Assembly (NCBI RefSeq): GCF_001908375.1
Contig: NZ_CP017244.1
Span: 2,108,001-2,172,000 of the forward strand
Direction of reading: 5' to 3'
Length of the DNA stretch: 64,000 nt
Origin: Rhizobium etli 8C-3
Lineage (GTDB): Bacteria > Pseudomonadota > Alphaproteobacteria > Rhizobiales > Rhizobiaceae
Below the pieces are notes generated by a model that had not been told where the DNA came from, ran no database searches, and was given only the letters and a program-made list of their open reading frames with translations. The translations under genes were made by a program, and so were the position numbers. Below are positions 35,626-44,583 of the stretch, piece by piece. Every line of letters starts with the position of its first letter. Within the stretch, counting starts at the first letter, position 1.

Positions 35626-36651
35626 TCAGCCATCTCCGTGCTCATCTCGAAAGCAGATTTTTGAAGTTTCCCCTCGACTAGCACGCCCGGGCCAGCAGCA
35701 CGATTCTGAGCGGCTGGTCTGCAGCTGGCCTGCAAGAAAGGGTCGTGCCGGCTCGCGCTCGGCCATCCTGGCGACGAGAAAATCGAGGAGAGCGCGCAGC
35801 GCTGCCGGCTGGTGCCGGTTGGCGGGAAAGACCGCCGTTATCGTCCCGCTCTGCCGGCCATAGCCCGGCAGCACCTGCACCAACTCACCTGTCTCGATGT
35901 ATGGGGCGGTTACCACCGCCGGCAGCAGCGCAATACCGAGTCCGCAGAGCGCGGCACTGAGCTCGGCATGCGGCCCCTTGACGTTGACGCGGCCTGAAAC
36001 AGTGATTTCAACCCGCCCCTCCGGTCCATCGAGGCTCCACGCCTCTTTCCCCAGATCGGACGAGAACAGCACGAAATCGTGAGCGACAAGAGAGTCCAGC
36101 CTCTCCGGCGCACCCCGTCGTGCGACATAGGCGGGGCTGGCAACGAGGATCAGGGATGAAGCCGCGAGACGGCGGCTGCGGTAACTGGAGTCGGGCTGCG
36201 GGCCGGTGAGGATGGCAAGGTCCAGCCTTTCGGCCAGCGGATCAATCTTGTCGTCGACCAGGCGCAACGAGATGCGCACTTGTTTGTGCGCGTCGAGAAA
36301 TTCTGAAATCCAAGGAATGAGCGACATGGTGCCAAAATTGATGGGCGCCGAAACACGCAGCAGTCCCGACGGCTCGGCGCGCGCCGCCATGACCGCTTCG
36401 CCGGCCGCTCCGATGAGCCCCAGGCCCTCTGCCGCCGCCTCGTGGTAGGCGCGGCCGAGCTCGGTCAACTCCACCCGGCGTGTGTTGCGATAGAACAGCT
36501 GCGCCCCCAGCGCTGCTTCGAGCCGCGCAACGATCCGGCTGACGGTCGCGCGCGGCATGCCGAGCTCGCGCGCCGCGGCGCTAAAGCTGCCGGCCCCGGC
36601 GACCTTGTTAAACACGGCGATGCCATTGAGGTCGAGTTTTTGTTGTTTCAT
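35626..36651 (-). CDS. LysR family regulator (CrgA/AaeR-like)
   Basis: This protein of 341 residues has the helix-turn-helix FNKVAGAGSFSAAARELGMPRATVSRIVARLEAALGAQLF. The effector domain is of the CrgA-like type (GLLRVSAPINFGTMSLIPWISEFL). I use ATG 36651 (MKQQKLDLNGIAV), since translation upstream of it does not resemble the family. The last about 30 residues (TSRSESCCWPGRA onward) extend past the normal end of about 300-310 residues, possibly from a lost stop codon. It is divergent from the Tat-type SDR gene, which is its likely target. Confidence 0.87.
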   Translation of the reverse strand: MKQQKLDLNGIAVFNKVAGAGSFSAAARELGMPRATVSRIVARLEAALGAQLFYRNTRRVELTELGRAYHEAAAEGLGLIGAAGEAVMAARAEPSGLLRVSAPINFGTMSLIPWISEFLDAHKQVRISLRLVDDKIDPLAERLDLAILTGPQPDSSYRSRRLAASSLILVASPAYVARRGAPERLDSLVAHDFVLFSSDLGKEAWSLDGPEGRVEITVSGRVNVKGPHAELSAALCGLGIALLPAVVTAPYIETGELVQVLPGYGRQSGTITAVFPANRHQPAALRALLDFLVARMAEREPARPFLAGQLQTSRSESCCWPGRASRGETSKICFRDEHGDG

Positions 36652-36759
36652 ATGTAGCAGTCTGTTTCGATTGTTAGCTCTAGCGGCACGATACGCCACC
36701 ATGCGACCCTTCGGCGAGGATGGGGACCTTCCCGCAGTCAATCAACCAAGGAGAGCAAA

Positions 36760-37767
36760 ATGAGCCAAATCACCGACACTCCAGCCGGAATGCGCATCCG
36801 GCGGCGCACGGTTCTGCAAGCCGGCGCCGCCGTCCTCCTCGTTGCCGCGGGTCCGCTGCGCGCCCAGGAGACGCCGCCGCCGATCGTCCTCATCACCGGC
36901 ACTAGCTCCGGCTTCGGTCGGAAGATGGCAGAGGGCTTCGCCCGCCGAGGCTCACGGGTTTTTGCCACCATGCGCGACATGGAACGTCGCAACGCCCCTG
37001 CGGCCAAGGAGCTGCGCACTCTGGCGGCGCAGGAGAAGCTTGCCATCGAGGTACTCGAACTCGACGTACTGAGCGATGTATCTATCGCCGCGGCCGTCGA
37101 GCGCGCCATCACCCGTGCCGGCCGCATCGACCTCCTCGTCAGCAACGCCGGCATCGTTGTGCCGGGTCCGGTCGAGCTGCAGCCGCCCGCATATTTCCAA
37201 TCCAATATCGAGACCAATGCCTTCGGCGCCATGCGGGTCATCAAGGCGGTCGTCCCGCATATGCGGCAGGCGGGCCAGGGCACGATCATCCAGATGTCGG
37301 GTGCGCTCGGCCGGGCGATCGACCCGATGCTCGGTGGCTACTGCGCCTCCAAGCTCGTCCTCGAGGCCGCGTGCGATGCCCTCGGCTACAAACTGGCCGC
37401 CTCCAATATTGAGGTGGCCGTGGTTCAGCCGGCGGGCGCCTATCCGACGCGGTTTCAGAGCAACGGCCTCCGCTACTGGGAGGAACTGCTCGCAAGCCTT
37501 GGCCCGGAAGAACGGCCCATGCTCGACCTCTATGCGCCGCACATTAAGGCGATGCTCGCCGGGCTCGAGCCTGACACCAGCCTTGATCCGCAGGAGGTGG
37601 CCGACGCTGTTCTCAGGCTGGCGGCGATGGGGTTCGGCACGCGGCCGAACCGGCTGACCGTCGGCCCCTACATTGACGGCATCGATCCGGTGAACGCCGC
37701 CCACGGGCAGCTGCAGACCGATATGATAGGCCACTCGCCGGCCGCCAGCCTCTTCACCCTCAAGTGA
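36760..37767 (+). CDS. Exported SDR-family oxidoreductase with Tat-type leader
   Basis: This protein of 335 residues starts with a twin-arginine leader (RIRRRTVLQAGAAVLLVAAG, cleaved near LRAQE). A classical SDR domain follows: VLITGTSSGFGRKMAEGFA, LLVSNAGIVVPG (NNAG altered to SNAG) and GGYCASKLVLEA, where the YxxxK appears as Y-C-A-S-K. An SDR with an export signal is uncommon, as these enzymes usually need cytoplasmic NAD(P). It may fold with its cofactor before Tat export. AAGGAG precedes the start. Confidence 0.85.
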   Translation: MSQITDTPAGMRIRRRTVLQAGAAVLLVAAGPLRAQETPPPIVLITGTSSGFGRKMAEGFARRGSRVFATMRDMERRNAPAAKELRTLAAQEKLAIEVLELDVLSDVSIAAAVERAITRAGRIDLLVSNAGIVVPGPVELQPPAYFQSNIETNAFGAMRVIKAVVPHMRQAGQGTIIQMSGALGRAIDPMLGGYCASKLVLEAACDALGYKLAASNIEVAVVQPAGAYPTRFQSNGLRYWEELLASLGPEERPMLDLYAPHIKAMLAGLEPDTSLDPQEVADAVLRLAAMGFGTRPNRLTVGPYIDGIDPVNAAHGQLQTDMIGHSPAASLFTLK

Positions 37768-37802
37768 CGGCCGACGGTCAGTCGAACATCTTTGTGAATG
37801 CT

Positions 37803-38338
37803 TTAGCAAGGGCGGCATGCTGCCGTCGGTGGTCCCGGCGGTTTCTTCTCCTGGACGATCATGTGCGACAATTGCTTGTAGCGTGACAACAGATAGGTCA
37901 GCTCGGCTTGCTCGACGCTGGGCTGACAAAGCAGGCGTGTTTCCATGCGCCGTCCATAGTCGGTCAGAACGAAGGCGTCGATCTTGTCGGTCTTGGAAAG
38001 CTGAACGGCCTTCTCGGGATAGGTGTCGGCAAGCTCGATGACCTCAAGCAAGTACACCGTGACACGGTAGGTGTTCGGACCGCCCTCCTTCCTATATTCC
38101 AACGAGCCGAACACAGTTCGCTCTATCGAACCGGATACGCCGGCTTCCTCGAACGCTTCACGAGCTGCAGCTGCGTCCGTGGTCTCGCCAGGATCGACGT
38201 GACCCCCCATCGGCCGTTGCGCTTGCTTCCGACAAGTAGGACCTCTAGCCGTTTCCTCTTGTCGCGCCGACAACAGATTGCGCCCACCTGCTGAACTTCG
38301 AGAGCCGTATCGTGCTGGTTACGGGCCACCGTGGTCAT
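37803..38338 (-). pseudogene. NUDIX hydrolase, frameshifted
   Basis: From ATG 38338 (AAGGA ribosome binding site) the first frame gives VQQVGAICCRRDKRKRLEVLLVGSKRNGRWG. The rest of the domain continues in another frame as GGHVDPGETTDAAAAREAFEEAG, which contains the Nudix box GX5EX7REUXEEXG, and runs on to the stop at 37803. Between RWG and GHVDPGE the family has about three further residues (IPK), so about ten bases are missing around 38203-38208. It is therefore a real deletion and not a one-base reading error. Confidence 0.78.
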
Positions 38339-38451
38339 GCAGATCCTTTCATGTGATAAAATGTCCTTGTAGCTTAGGTTCAGTGGAACAACACAAAGAC
38401 GAACCATCCAGATGTCTGGTGCATTATCAAGCGAACGAGCAGGAGGGAATA

Positions 38452-39903
38452 TTGGCTGAAGAGGTCGAACTTAAGCTGGAACTCGCTCCCGGCGCTGTCG
38501 AGGACGCTCTTGGGTCCGGGCTGCTTGGCGAACCGACGAGCATCCTTCAGCAAACCTCGACATATTTCGATACGACAGATCGAAAACTATTCGACCGCGG
38601 CTTCACACTCCGCATCCGGAAGACCGGAAATAGTCTCGTCCAGACAGTAAAGGCCATCGGGGAAAGCGCGTCGTTGTTTGCCCGGTCGGAATGGGAGACT
38701 CCGGTGGAGCAAGGCCAGCCTGTCCTCGATCATTCCAGCCCGATTGAAAACGAGTTCGGGATAGACATCGTTCTCGTGCCGAAGTTCGACGTTGAGATCG
38801 AGCGTCGCATCTGGAATTTCGACGAACAGCATTCGAAGATCGAGGTTGCAGTCGATCAGGGCGAGGTGGTCTCCGGGGAGCGGCGAATGTCCGTCCGAGA
38901 GGTCGAACTCGAACTCAAAGACGGCGATCCCGCGGACCTGTTCATCTTTGCCCGAAAACTTGACGCCACCGCGCCTTTCCGGTTCGGCGTGCGGTCGAAG
39001 GCGGAACGCGGATTTGCACTGATCGACGCCGAGCGATTGGTTTACAAAGCCGAACGCCTTCACCTCGAAAAGAGTATGCGTGCCAGCACCTCCTTCCAAA
39101 CGATTGCCGAATCGTGTTTCCGGCATTTCCGCCTCAACGAAGATATTCTGCTGCGACAGCGCAACCCGGAGGCCCTCCACCAGGCTCGTGTCGCTATCCG
39201 GCGCCTTCGCTCCGCCTTCTCGATTTACAAGCCGATGCTGCCCGGGGACGAGCCACAGCGGCTGAAGGATGAGTTCCGATGGCTGGCGCAGGTGCTTGGT
39301 GAAGCCCGAAACGTCGATGTCCTGCTGCCGAAGGCTAACGATGCCGATGTGCGCTCCCGCCTAGATGACGCAAGGGAAAAGGCTTACGACGACGCTATTG
39401 CAGCTCTCACGTCGAGCCGCGCGCGGGCTCTCATGCTCGACTTCAACGAGTGGCTCCGGTGCGGCGGGTACCTATCACACGATCAAACCGCCAAGATCCG
39501 AGAACAGCCGGCGGCAGACTTTGCCCGCTCGGCATTACAGCGAATGCGCAAGAAGTTGAAGAAGCATGGGCAGGCGCTTGCCGAAACCGACGATGAGCAT
39601 CGTCATGAGGCACGCAAGGATGCAAAGAAATTTCGCTACGCCGCCGAATTCTTCGCCACTTTGTTCGACGACAAGCGCGGTGAACGTCGCCATGAGAAGT
39701 TTATCGCCCTGATGGCAAGCCTTCAGGATGAGCTCGGTGCGCTGAACGATCTGGTGACCGGCCCCGACGTTCTGGAAAAGCTCGGTCTTTCCGAGCATCC
39801 GGCTCGGGACGGGGTGGTTTCGCATGCGGACAAGTCGAGACTGATCGATGCCGCCCAGATCGCACTGGACGAGGTCATTGATGCAAAGCGGTTTTGGAAA
39901 TGA
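38452..39903 (+). CDS. CYTH and CHAD domain protein
   Basis: This protein of about 483 residues has an N-terminal CYTH domain (triphosphate tunnel metalloenzyme) with the EVELKLEL strand, FDTTDRKLFDRGFTLRIRKTG and SKIEVAVDQGEV. The C-terminal CHAD domain (from about residue 205) is rich in conserved histidines, including LHQARVAIRRLRSAF and EHRHEARKDAKKFRYAAEFF. CYTH proteins hydrolyse triphosphates and CHAD domains bind polyphosphate, so a role in polyphosphate metabolism is likely. I propose a TTG start at 38452, since AGGAGGG ends five bases upstream and the CYTH strand begins at residue 3. Confidence 0.87.
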   Translation: MAEEVELKLELAPGAVEDALGSGLLGEPTSILQQTSTYFDTTDRKLFDRGFTLRIRKTGNSLVQTVKAIGESASLFARSEWETPVEQGQPVLDHSSPIENEFGIDIVLVPKFDVEIERRIWNFDEQHSKIEVAVDQGEVVSGERRMSVREVELELKDGDPADLFIFARKLDATAPFRFGVRSKAERGFALIDAERLVYKAERLHLEKSMRASTSFQTIAESCFRHFRLNEDILLRQRNPEALHQARVAIRRLRSAFSIYKPMLPGDEPQRLKDEFRWLAQVLGEARNVDVLLPKANDADVRSRLDDAREKAYDDAIAALTSSRARALMLDFNEWLRCGGYLSHDQTAKIREQPAADFARSALQRMRKKLKKHGQALAETDDEHRHEARKDAKKFRYAAEFFATLFDDKRGERRHEKFIALMASLQDELGALNDLVTGPDVLEKLGLSEHPARDGVVSHADKSRLIDAAQIALDEVIDAKRFWK

Positions 39904-40160
39904 ACCCAGCTTCGTGAATCAAAGAAATCCTCACGTTATCGAACCGTCTAACCACGCGAGCGGGACAAAACCTTATCATCGAACTAATGCTCGCGTGCGA
40001 GAGCGTGCCCATGATTGTCAGCGTCGTCGAAAATCCTGCGTCTGCACCTTTATCGCGTGAGGCATGGTTCAGACGTGCCGGCGACGTGCAATAACTAATC
40101 ACACTCGCGAGAATTGCGTGAGCATGATAACCTTCGATCGTTTAAGGGAGGGGCGGCATC

Positions 40161-41888
40161 ATGAGAATTCGTGAGCTACTGGTAGGGGCGCTGGCTGTCC
40201 TGCCATCTGCGGCATTGGCATCTCAATCTACCACGATTCCTGAAATCCAGAGTGCGGGCCATTCATCGGCGCTTGACGGCAGAATGGTTCGCTTTGAGGG
40301 CGTCGTCACGCAACTACGGGACGGCAGCTTCTATGTACAGGATCCGGTTGGCGACGGCGACGATATGACCTCAGACGGCATCCTCGTCAGGCGCAAACCT
40401 GCCGGGCTATCAACCGGCGACATGGTGAGGATCGAGGGAGTTGTCGAAGAACAGCAAGGCAAATTCATCGAATTCACCCAGACAACCATCAAGGACCTGG
40501 TCTACAAGAAGATCGGACAAGGGGTTCTACCCAATCCGGTGATTGTCGGTGGCGGGCACTTGCCTCCGACAGAAACCGTCGTCTCGACGGCCAGAGGATT
40601 CGATCCCAGCCGATCGGGAGCGGACTTCTTCGAGACACTGGAAGGCATGATGATCGAGGTCAAGTCGCCGATCGTCGTCGGCCCTATGAAAGGGGATATC
40701 TTTTACGTGGTCGCCGATCAGGGCAAGAACGCAACTGGTATGAATTCCCTTGGTGGCATCACCGCGACGCCGGGCGACGCGAACCCTGAGCGTATCCGCG
40801 TCAAAATCGATAAGCCGCTGCTGCCTGAGAACTTTCAAGTCAGCCTTGGCGATACCTTCACGTCGCTCAAGGGAGCCGTCACGACTGACGGCGGCGCTTA
40901 CGGAATTCAGCTTTCCGAGCCATCGGGCTACTCAGCTAAAGCCTGGACGTCGACATCCGTAGCCTCGCCGCCGGAAGCAGATGTTCTCACGATCGCCAGC
41001 TACAACGTGGAGAACCTCGATACCCGTTTGGAGGATGTGACGATGGTCCCGTCCAAGGATGATATCGACGACGATGTGGGCGACGGCAAGTTCGCAGCTA
41101 TAGCAAAGCATATCGTCGGACTTCTCGGCTCCCCGGACGTCGTGGCGTTGCAAGAGGTCCAGGACGACGATGGAGGCGAGTACAGCGACGCTGTCGGTGG
41201 GGGCAAAACTCTCCAAGCGCTCTTAGATGCAATCGTCGTGGAAGGCGGGCCCATTTACAAGACCATCTCATTCGACCCCATCGACGATGCCGAAGGAGGC
41301 CAACCCGGCGCCAACATCCGCGTCGCATTCCTCTACAACCCCGAAAGGGTGGCAGCTGACCTCGCCAACGCGCGTCGGATCGAAGACGCTTCGTTCGAAC
41401 GGACGCGGCTCCCACTCGCTGTGCCATTCATTTTCACTGGCAGGCAGGTAATGGTGATCAATGTCCACTTCTCATCGAAAAGCGGAAGCGATCCCCTCTA
41501 CGGCAAGAACCAACCTCCTAAGGATGCGACGCTCGCTGCGAGAACCGAACAAGCTCGAGCAGTGAGAGCTTTCATACGAACACTACCGGCTGACGCGAAC
41601 CGCTCGGTGCTTGTTGTGGGCGACTTCAACACTCTTTGGTACGAGGAGCCGATGCTTCTCCTGACAGGCGGCGATCCCGCGATGTCAAATCTCGCTTTAG
41701 TCGAGCCGCCAGAAGAGCGGATCAGTTATGTCTTCGACGGCAACTCCCAGTCTCTCGACCAGGTCCTAGTGTTGCTTGGATCAAACCAGTCGGCCGTTTT
41801 GACCACTGCACACGTGAATTCCGTTATGCCTGAATCGAAACAGACCAGCGACCATGATCCGAAATACGTGAAGCTGAAGATTCATTGA
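40161..41888 (+). CDS. Secreted endonuclease/exonuclease/phosphatase-family nuclease (ExeM-like)
   Basis: This protein of 575 residues has a Sec signal peptide cleaved after ALA. Residues 25-250 form an OB-fold region as in extracellular nucleases (MVRFEGVVTQLRDGSFYVQDP, then GDMVRIEGVVEE). The catalytic EEP domain follows: IASYNVENLDTR, VVALQEVQDDDGG (metal glutamate), INVHFSSKSGSDP, VVGDFNTLWYEE and the closing SDHDPKYVKLKIH with its catalytic aspartate-histidine pair. It probably degrades extracellular DNA for nutrients or biofilm remodelling. A good GGGAGGGG ribosome binding site precedes the start. Confidence 0.87.
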   Translation: MRIRELLVGALAVLPSAALASQSTTIPEIQSAGHSSALDGRMVRFEGVVTQLRDGSFYVQDPVGDGDDMTSDGILVRRKPAGLSTGDMVRIEGVVEEQQGKFIEFTQTTIKDLVYKKIGQGVLPNPVIVGGGHLPPTETVVSTARGFDPSRSGADFFETLEGMMIEVKSPIVVGPMKGDIFYVVADQGKNATGMNSLGGITATPGDANPERIRVKIDKPLLPENFQVSLGDTFTSLKGAVTTDGGAYGIQLSEPSGYSAKAWTSTSVASPPEADVLTIASYNVENLDTRLEDVTMVPSKDDIDDDVGDGKFAAIAKHIVGLLGSPDVVALQEVQDDDGGEYSDAVGGGKTLQALLDAIVVEGGPIYKTISFDPIDDAEGGQPGANIRVAFLYNPERVAADLANARRIEDASFERTRLPLAVPFIFTGRQVMVINVHFSSKSGSDPLYGKNQPPKDATLAARTEQARAVRAFIRTLPADANRSVLVVGDFNTLWYEEPMLLLTGGDPAMSNLALVEPPEERISYVFDGNSQSLDQVLVLLGSNQSAVLTTAHVNSVMPESKQTSDHDPKYVKLKIH

Positions 41889-42029
41889 TAGGTTTGGAGT
41901 CGGAACCGTCGCGCGGTTTCGTCGCGGGTATCTCGGACACTGGCACATTGATCGCCTTGATGGGATCAGAACCTACGACCCCCGTCATTCGCCGTCTGCC
42001 GCGGTTGAAAGGAGGTGAGCTGATGCCTG

Positions 42030-42755
42030 TCACGCCCTTCTGACGTAGATGCTCGCCGTTGCGTGGGTGCCGGAAATTTCCGTCGACGCCCCCGCGGCTC
42101 GCGAGAGCGAAAGAAGGCCGCGATCATCGCGCTCGGCCTCGTTGGCAGGAAACCGCCCGTCAGCAAAAGCACTCTGCGCGGCAGGGTCCAGATCCGCCCA
42201 GAAGCCGTCCGTCCCGATAAGCAGCTCCTGGTCGTGCAGGTCGATCAATGTCAGATCGGGAGCCACGAAGTTTCTCGATCGGAGGCTACGCGTGAGAGCA
42301 TGTCTTGCGTCTAGTTTGGCGAGAATGGCATGCGGGATGGCGTATAGCGCGTTTGCAAGCGTATGTGGCTGCATAAGCCACGATATCTGCCCATTACCGT
42401 CGCGATGGGCGAGAAGGCAATCACCTGCGTGCAATGCGATGGCCTGCCGTGTAGCGTCTGCACAAAACAGGGCGTAGCTTGCTGAGTCGTTTCGAAAGTC
42501 CCCAGCGAGGGCCGCATGAATGTCGCGAAGCTTCTCCGTGATGGTCGCGGCCGTGATGTTGGCGGTTGTCGTCACGAACCAATCGACCACGCGCTGCGCG
42601 ATCTCTCGCGCAAACAGCCCGCTCGCCGGTCCTGAGGTCGATCCGTCGAGAACGATTGCCAGGATTGAATCACCGCGAATGCCGACGCCGGCATGATCAC
42701 GATTGTCGGCTGTTCTCGTTCCATGCTGACAATACCATTGAATCGCAAAGGCCAT
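42030..42755 (-). CDS. PP2C-like serine/threonine protein phosphatase
   Basis: This protein of 241 residues has the metal-binding motifs of the PPM/PP2C family: RTADNRDHAGVG, VLDGSTSGPASG (the DG pair), ALHAGDCLLAHR and LLIGTDGFWADL, with a final DDRGLLSL. No regulatory domain is attached. It would dephosphorylate serine or threonine in partner proteins. It lies one base after the nucleotidyltransferase gene, in the same operon-like string as the HTH gene at 44024. Confidence 0.83.
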   Translation of the reverse strand: MAFAIQWYCQHGTRTADNRDHAGVGIRGDSILAIVLDGSTSGPASGLFAREIAQRVVDWFVTTTANITAATITEKLRDIHAALAGDFRNDSASYALFCADATRQAIALHAGDCLLAHRDGNGQISWLMQPHTLANALYAIPHAILAKLDARHALTRSLRSRNFVAPDLTLIDLHDQELLIGTDGFWADLDPAAQSAFADGRFPANEAERDDRGLLSLSRAAGASTEISGTHATASIYVRRA

Positions 42756-42756
42756 G

Positions 42757-43458
42757 TCAGCGGCTGCTCAATTGGCTTATCGCAATCAGGCGCTCATAGA
42801 CAATGTCGGTGCGGCCTGCCGGGCCGCGAACATTTCCTTCAAGGAAATGGTCAAAGTTCGGATCTTCCAGTACCGCGGTTATCTGCTCGGCAATATAGGC
42901 CTGGATGTCGGGCTCAGCCGCCGCGATCTCCTCCACAAGCTCCTCCCGACCATCGACGAGCAGAAGAATGTCCTCGGCATCACGACTACCGATGAGGTCG
43001 TCCCTACCACGTCCAAGGTACGCTTCGAGCTTGGTCGCGACAAAAAGAGGAGGTGTAAGGCACCGGATCTCCAGCCCCTCCTCCAGTGCCGCCGGGACGG
43101 CCGTCTCGATGCCTTTGGCGTACCAGCGATTGCTGAAGCCGAGGATCGTTTTGTCGTCCGGCATGAAGTCGACCTTTAGCTCACCGAGCTTCATGCGGCA
43201 GATGACGTTGTCGTCGGCCGCTTCGGCGAAGCCACGCTCACGCAGCCGAGCCATCAGGTTCGCCCATTCGGCGAAACCGGCGAGATCGACAATCAGGTCG
43301 ACATCGTCGGTCGCCCTGACGCCTTCCAGTGTGATCGGGTCGGTGATGTAGAGCGCGGTCGTGCAGCCGCCGACAAAGACGAGGCGTGCTCGAAGCTCGT
43401 CACCGAGAGCCAAGGCGACGGCTTTCAACATTTCCTTCAACTGGCCCTGAATGGTCAT
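42757..43458 (-). CDS. Nucleotidyltransferase, AbiEii/MNT-like toxin candidate
   Basis: This protein of 233 residues has a minimal nucleotidyltransferase fold: LVFVGGCTTALYI as the glycine-rich motif, then ATDDVDLIVDLAGF providing two metal aspartates and LKVDFMP the third. The C-terminal half (FVATKLEAYLGRGRDD and SRDAEDILLLVDGREELVEEI) resembles AbiEii-type and related proteins that act as toxins in type IV pairs or phage defence. The upstream gene overlaps it by four bases, and the phosphatase follows within two bases. Substrate and activity are unproven. Confidence 0.8.
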   Translation of the reverse strand: MTIQGQLKEMLKAVALALGDELRARLVFVGGCTTALYITDPITLEGVRATDDVDLIVDLAGFAEWANLMARLRERGFAEAADDNVICRMKLGELKVDFMPDDKTILGFSNRWYAKGIETAVPAALEEGLEIRCLTPPLFVATKLEAYLGRGRDDLIGSRDAEDILLLVDGREELVEEIAAAEPDIQAYIAEQITAVLEDPNFDHFLEGNVRGPAGRTDIVYERLIAISQLSSR

Positions 43459-44024
43459 GCCAGCCTCTCGGTCAGCAGACTGGTAGCCAGATTGGCCTCG
43501 CGCGGATTGCCGAGGCGAATGGCATCTACCAGTGCGAGGTAGGCATAGAGACGCTCGTCCTTTTCCGCAGCTTCCGGCACGGTTTTGAAGAGCGGCTCAA
43601 TAGCTTGGCCCATCTCCCGGCCACGTGCATAGGGCCAGACGCTGATGAGGCTGCCGGCACTGTGCAAGGATTCTCGAAGAATAGGCGCAGCAAATGCCGT
43701 CGGCAGCCCACGCTGCATGGCGCCCGGCTTTACCGGGAAGACAAACCTTAGTCCGTGGACGATGAACTCGAGAAACTGACGCCGGTTCACCCTCGGCCGG
43801 CCGGTCTTCCTGTCCTTGACTGCAATGCCGGAGCTGAGGCTGCGTTTGATCGAGGCGCTGACCTCGGTCTTGCTGATCCCGAGGGCTGTTTCGAGGCCCC
43901 GCACAGAATAGGGATCCTCGCCCATTGCGACTCCATGGTGTGCAGGTTGTTGACCGTTCTCTTGCTCGCCGTCCTCCAAGCTTGCCAGCTTGAGCAGGAC
44001 GACCACATCCTGGCTCTTCATCAT
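43455..44024 (-). CDS. Winged-helix protein paired with nucleotidyltransferase (antitoxin candidate)
   Basis: This protein of 189 residues has an N-terminal winged helix (YSVRGLETALGISKTEVSASIKRSLSSGI). A larger conserved domain follows (QFLEFIVHGLRFVFPVKPGAMQRGLPTAFAAP and RLYAYLALVDAIRLGNPREANLATSLL). The fused HTH plus effector layout, the overlap with the nucleotidyltransferase and the two upstream palindromes suggest an autoregulating antitoxin or repressor. Its sequence is not clearly the standard AbiEi family. Confidence 0.7.
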   Translation of the reverse strand: MMKSQDVVVLLKLASLEDGEQENGQQPAHHGVAMGEDPYSVRGLETALGISKTEVSASIKRSLSSGIAVKDRKTGRPRVNRRQFLEFIVHGLRFVFPVKPGAMQRGLPTAFAAPILRESLHSAGSLISVWPYARGREMGQAIEPLFKTVPEAAEKDERLYAYLALVDAIRLGNPREANLATSLLTERLA

Positions 44025-44036
44025 TGAAATTACCTA

Positions 44037-44062
44037 TGTCCTTTGTCCTCGGACAAAGGACA
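44037..44062. promoter_or_regulatory. Perfect palindrome upstream of the HTH-nucleotidyltransferase operon
   Basis: The 12-nt arm TGTCCTTTGTCC is followed, after a 2-nt spacer, by its exact reverse complement GGACAAAGGACA, only 13 bp upstream of the HTH gene's ATG. A perfect 26-bp symmetry this close to the start strongly suggests an operator for autorepression. A related palindrome lies at 44131-44156. Confidence 0.7.
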
Positions 44063-44130
44063 CTTTCATATCGATGATCGGTCTGTCAACGTCGCGCCGC
44101 AGAAACGGGCACATTCGATAAATTTCACGT

Positions 44131-44156
44131 TGTCCTCTGTCCGCGGACTGAGGACG
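44131..44156. promoter_or_regulatory. Second, imperfect copy of the operator palindrome
   Basis: TGTCCTCTGTCC-GC-GGACTGAGGACG shares the TGTCCTnTGTCC arm pattern and 2-nt spacer with the perfect palindrome 94 bp away. It has two mismatches between its own arms. The two sites could allow cooperative binding or looping by the HTH protein. Confidence 0.6.
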
Positions 44157-44162
44157 GTATTC

Positions 44163-44583
44163 CTTAGGGCAGACTCGAAGATGATCCATAAACGCGGATA
44201 TTTCCTAAAGGCGTTGATCGGATTCGAACCGACGAACCTCCGCGAATGTTTATCAACCCTTTGAAAGATTTCCTAATCTCATATTTAGATATGGGAGGCG
44301 AACCTACTCCCGAAAAGGGGCCGGCATTGACCAGATGGGACAGAATCCGCGCCGTTCTTGTCGCATTGACCGAGAGATAGCGAGATTTCAGGCATATTGT
44401 TGCGATCCCATACCAAAGGCGACGCGGCCTGTGCCTACGGAAGGCCGCAAGAGCCTCATCCTCGGTTAGCGCCTCAACGACCGGAACCTGCGGGACAGGG
44501 CAAAGGGATGGATCGGACGCGATGGCGTTGGCCAGGCGCGATCCTTCGAGCTTGCGTCGACATCAGCATGGACGCCGTTCGGG
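44163..44583. other. Intergenic stretch with a tRNA-like T-arm fragment
   Basis: Most of this 420-bp region shows no gene. On the minus strand at 44218-44234 there is a T-arm-like sequence, GTCGG-TTCGAAT-CCGAT, with five stem pairs including one G-U. It is flanked by GTTGAT and ATCAAC (plus-strand 44214-44219 and 44253-44258), which could pair. The D-arm and anticodon arm of a tRNA are missing, so this is at most a tRNA fragment, perhaps a relic attachment site. Confidence 0.35.

Noticed and set aside
38200..38212. NUDIX frameshift explained as a homopolymer reading error in the six-C run
   Set aside because: The expected IPK residues are missing as well, so about ten bases are lost; a one-base change cannot restore the domain.
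44043..44264. Plus-strand frame of 73 codons ending in GFEPTNLRECLSTL
   Set aside because: The GFEPT string is the well-known false translation of a tRNA T-arm; the frame also runs across both operator palindromes.
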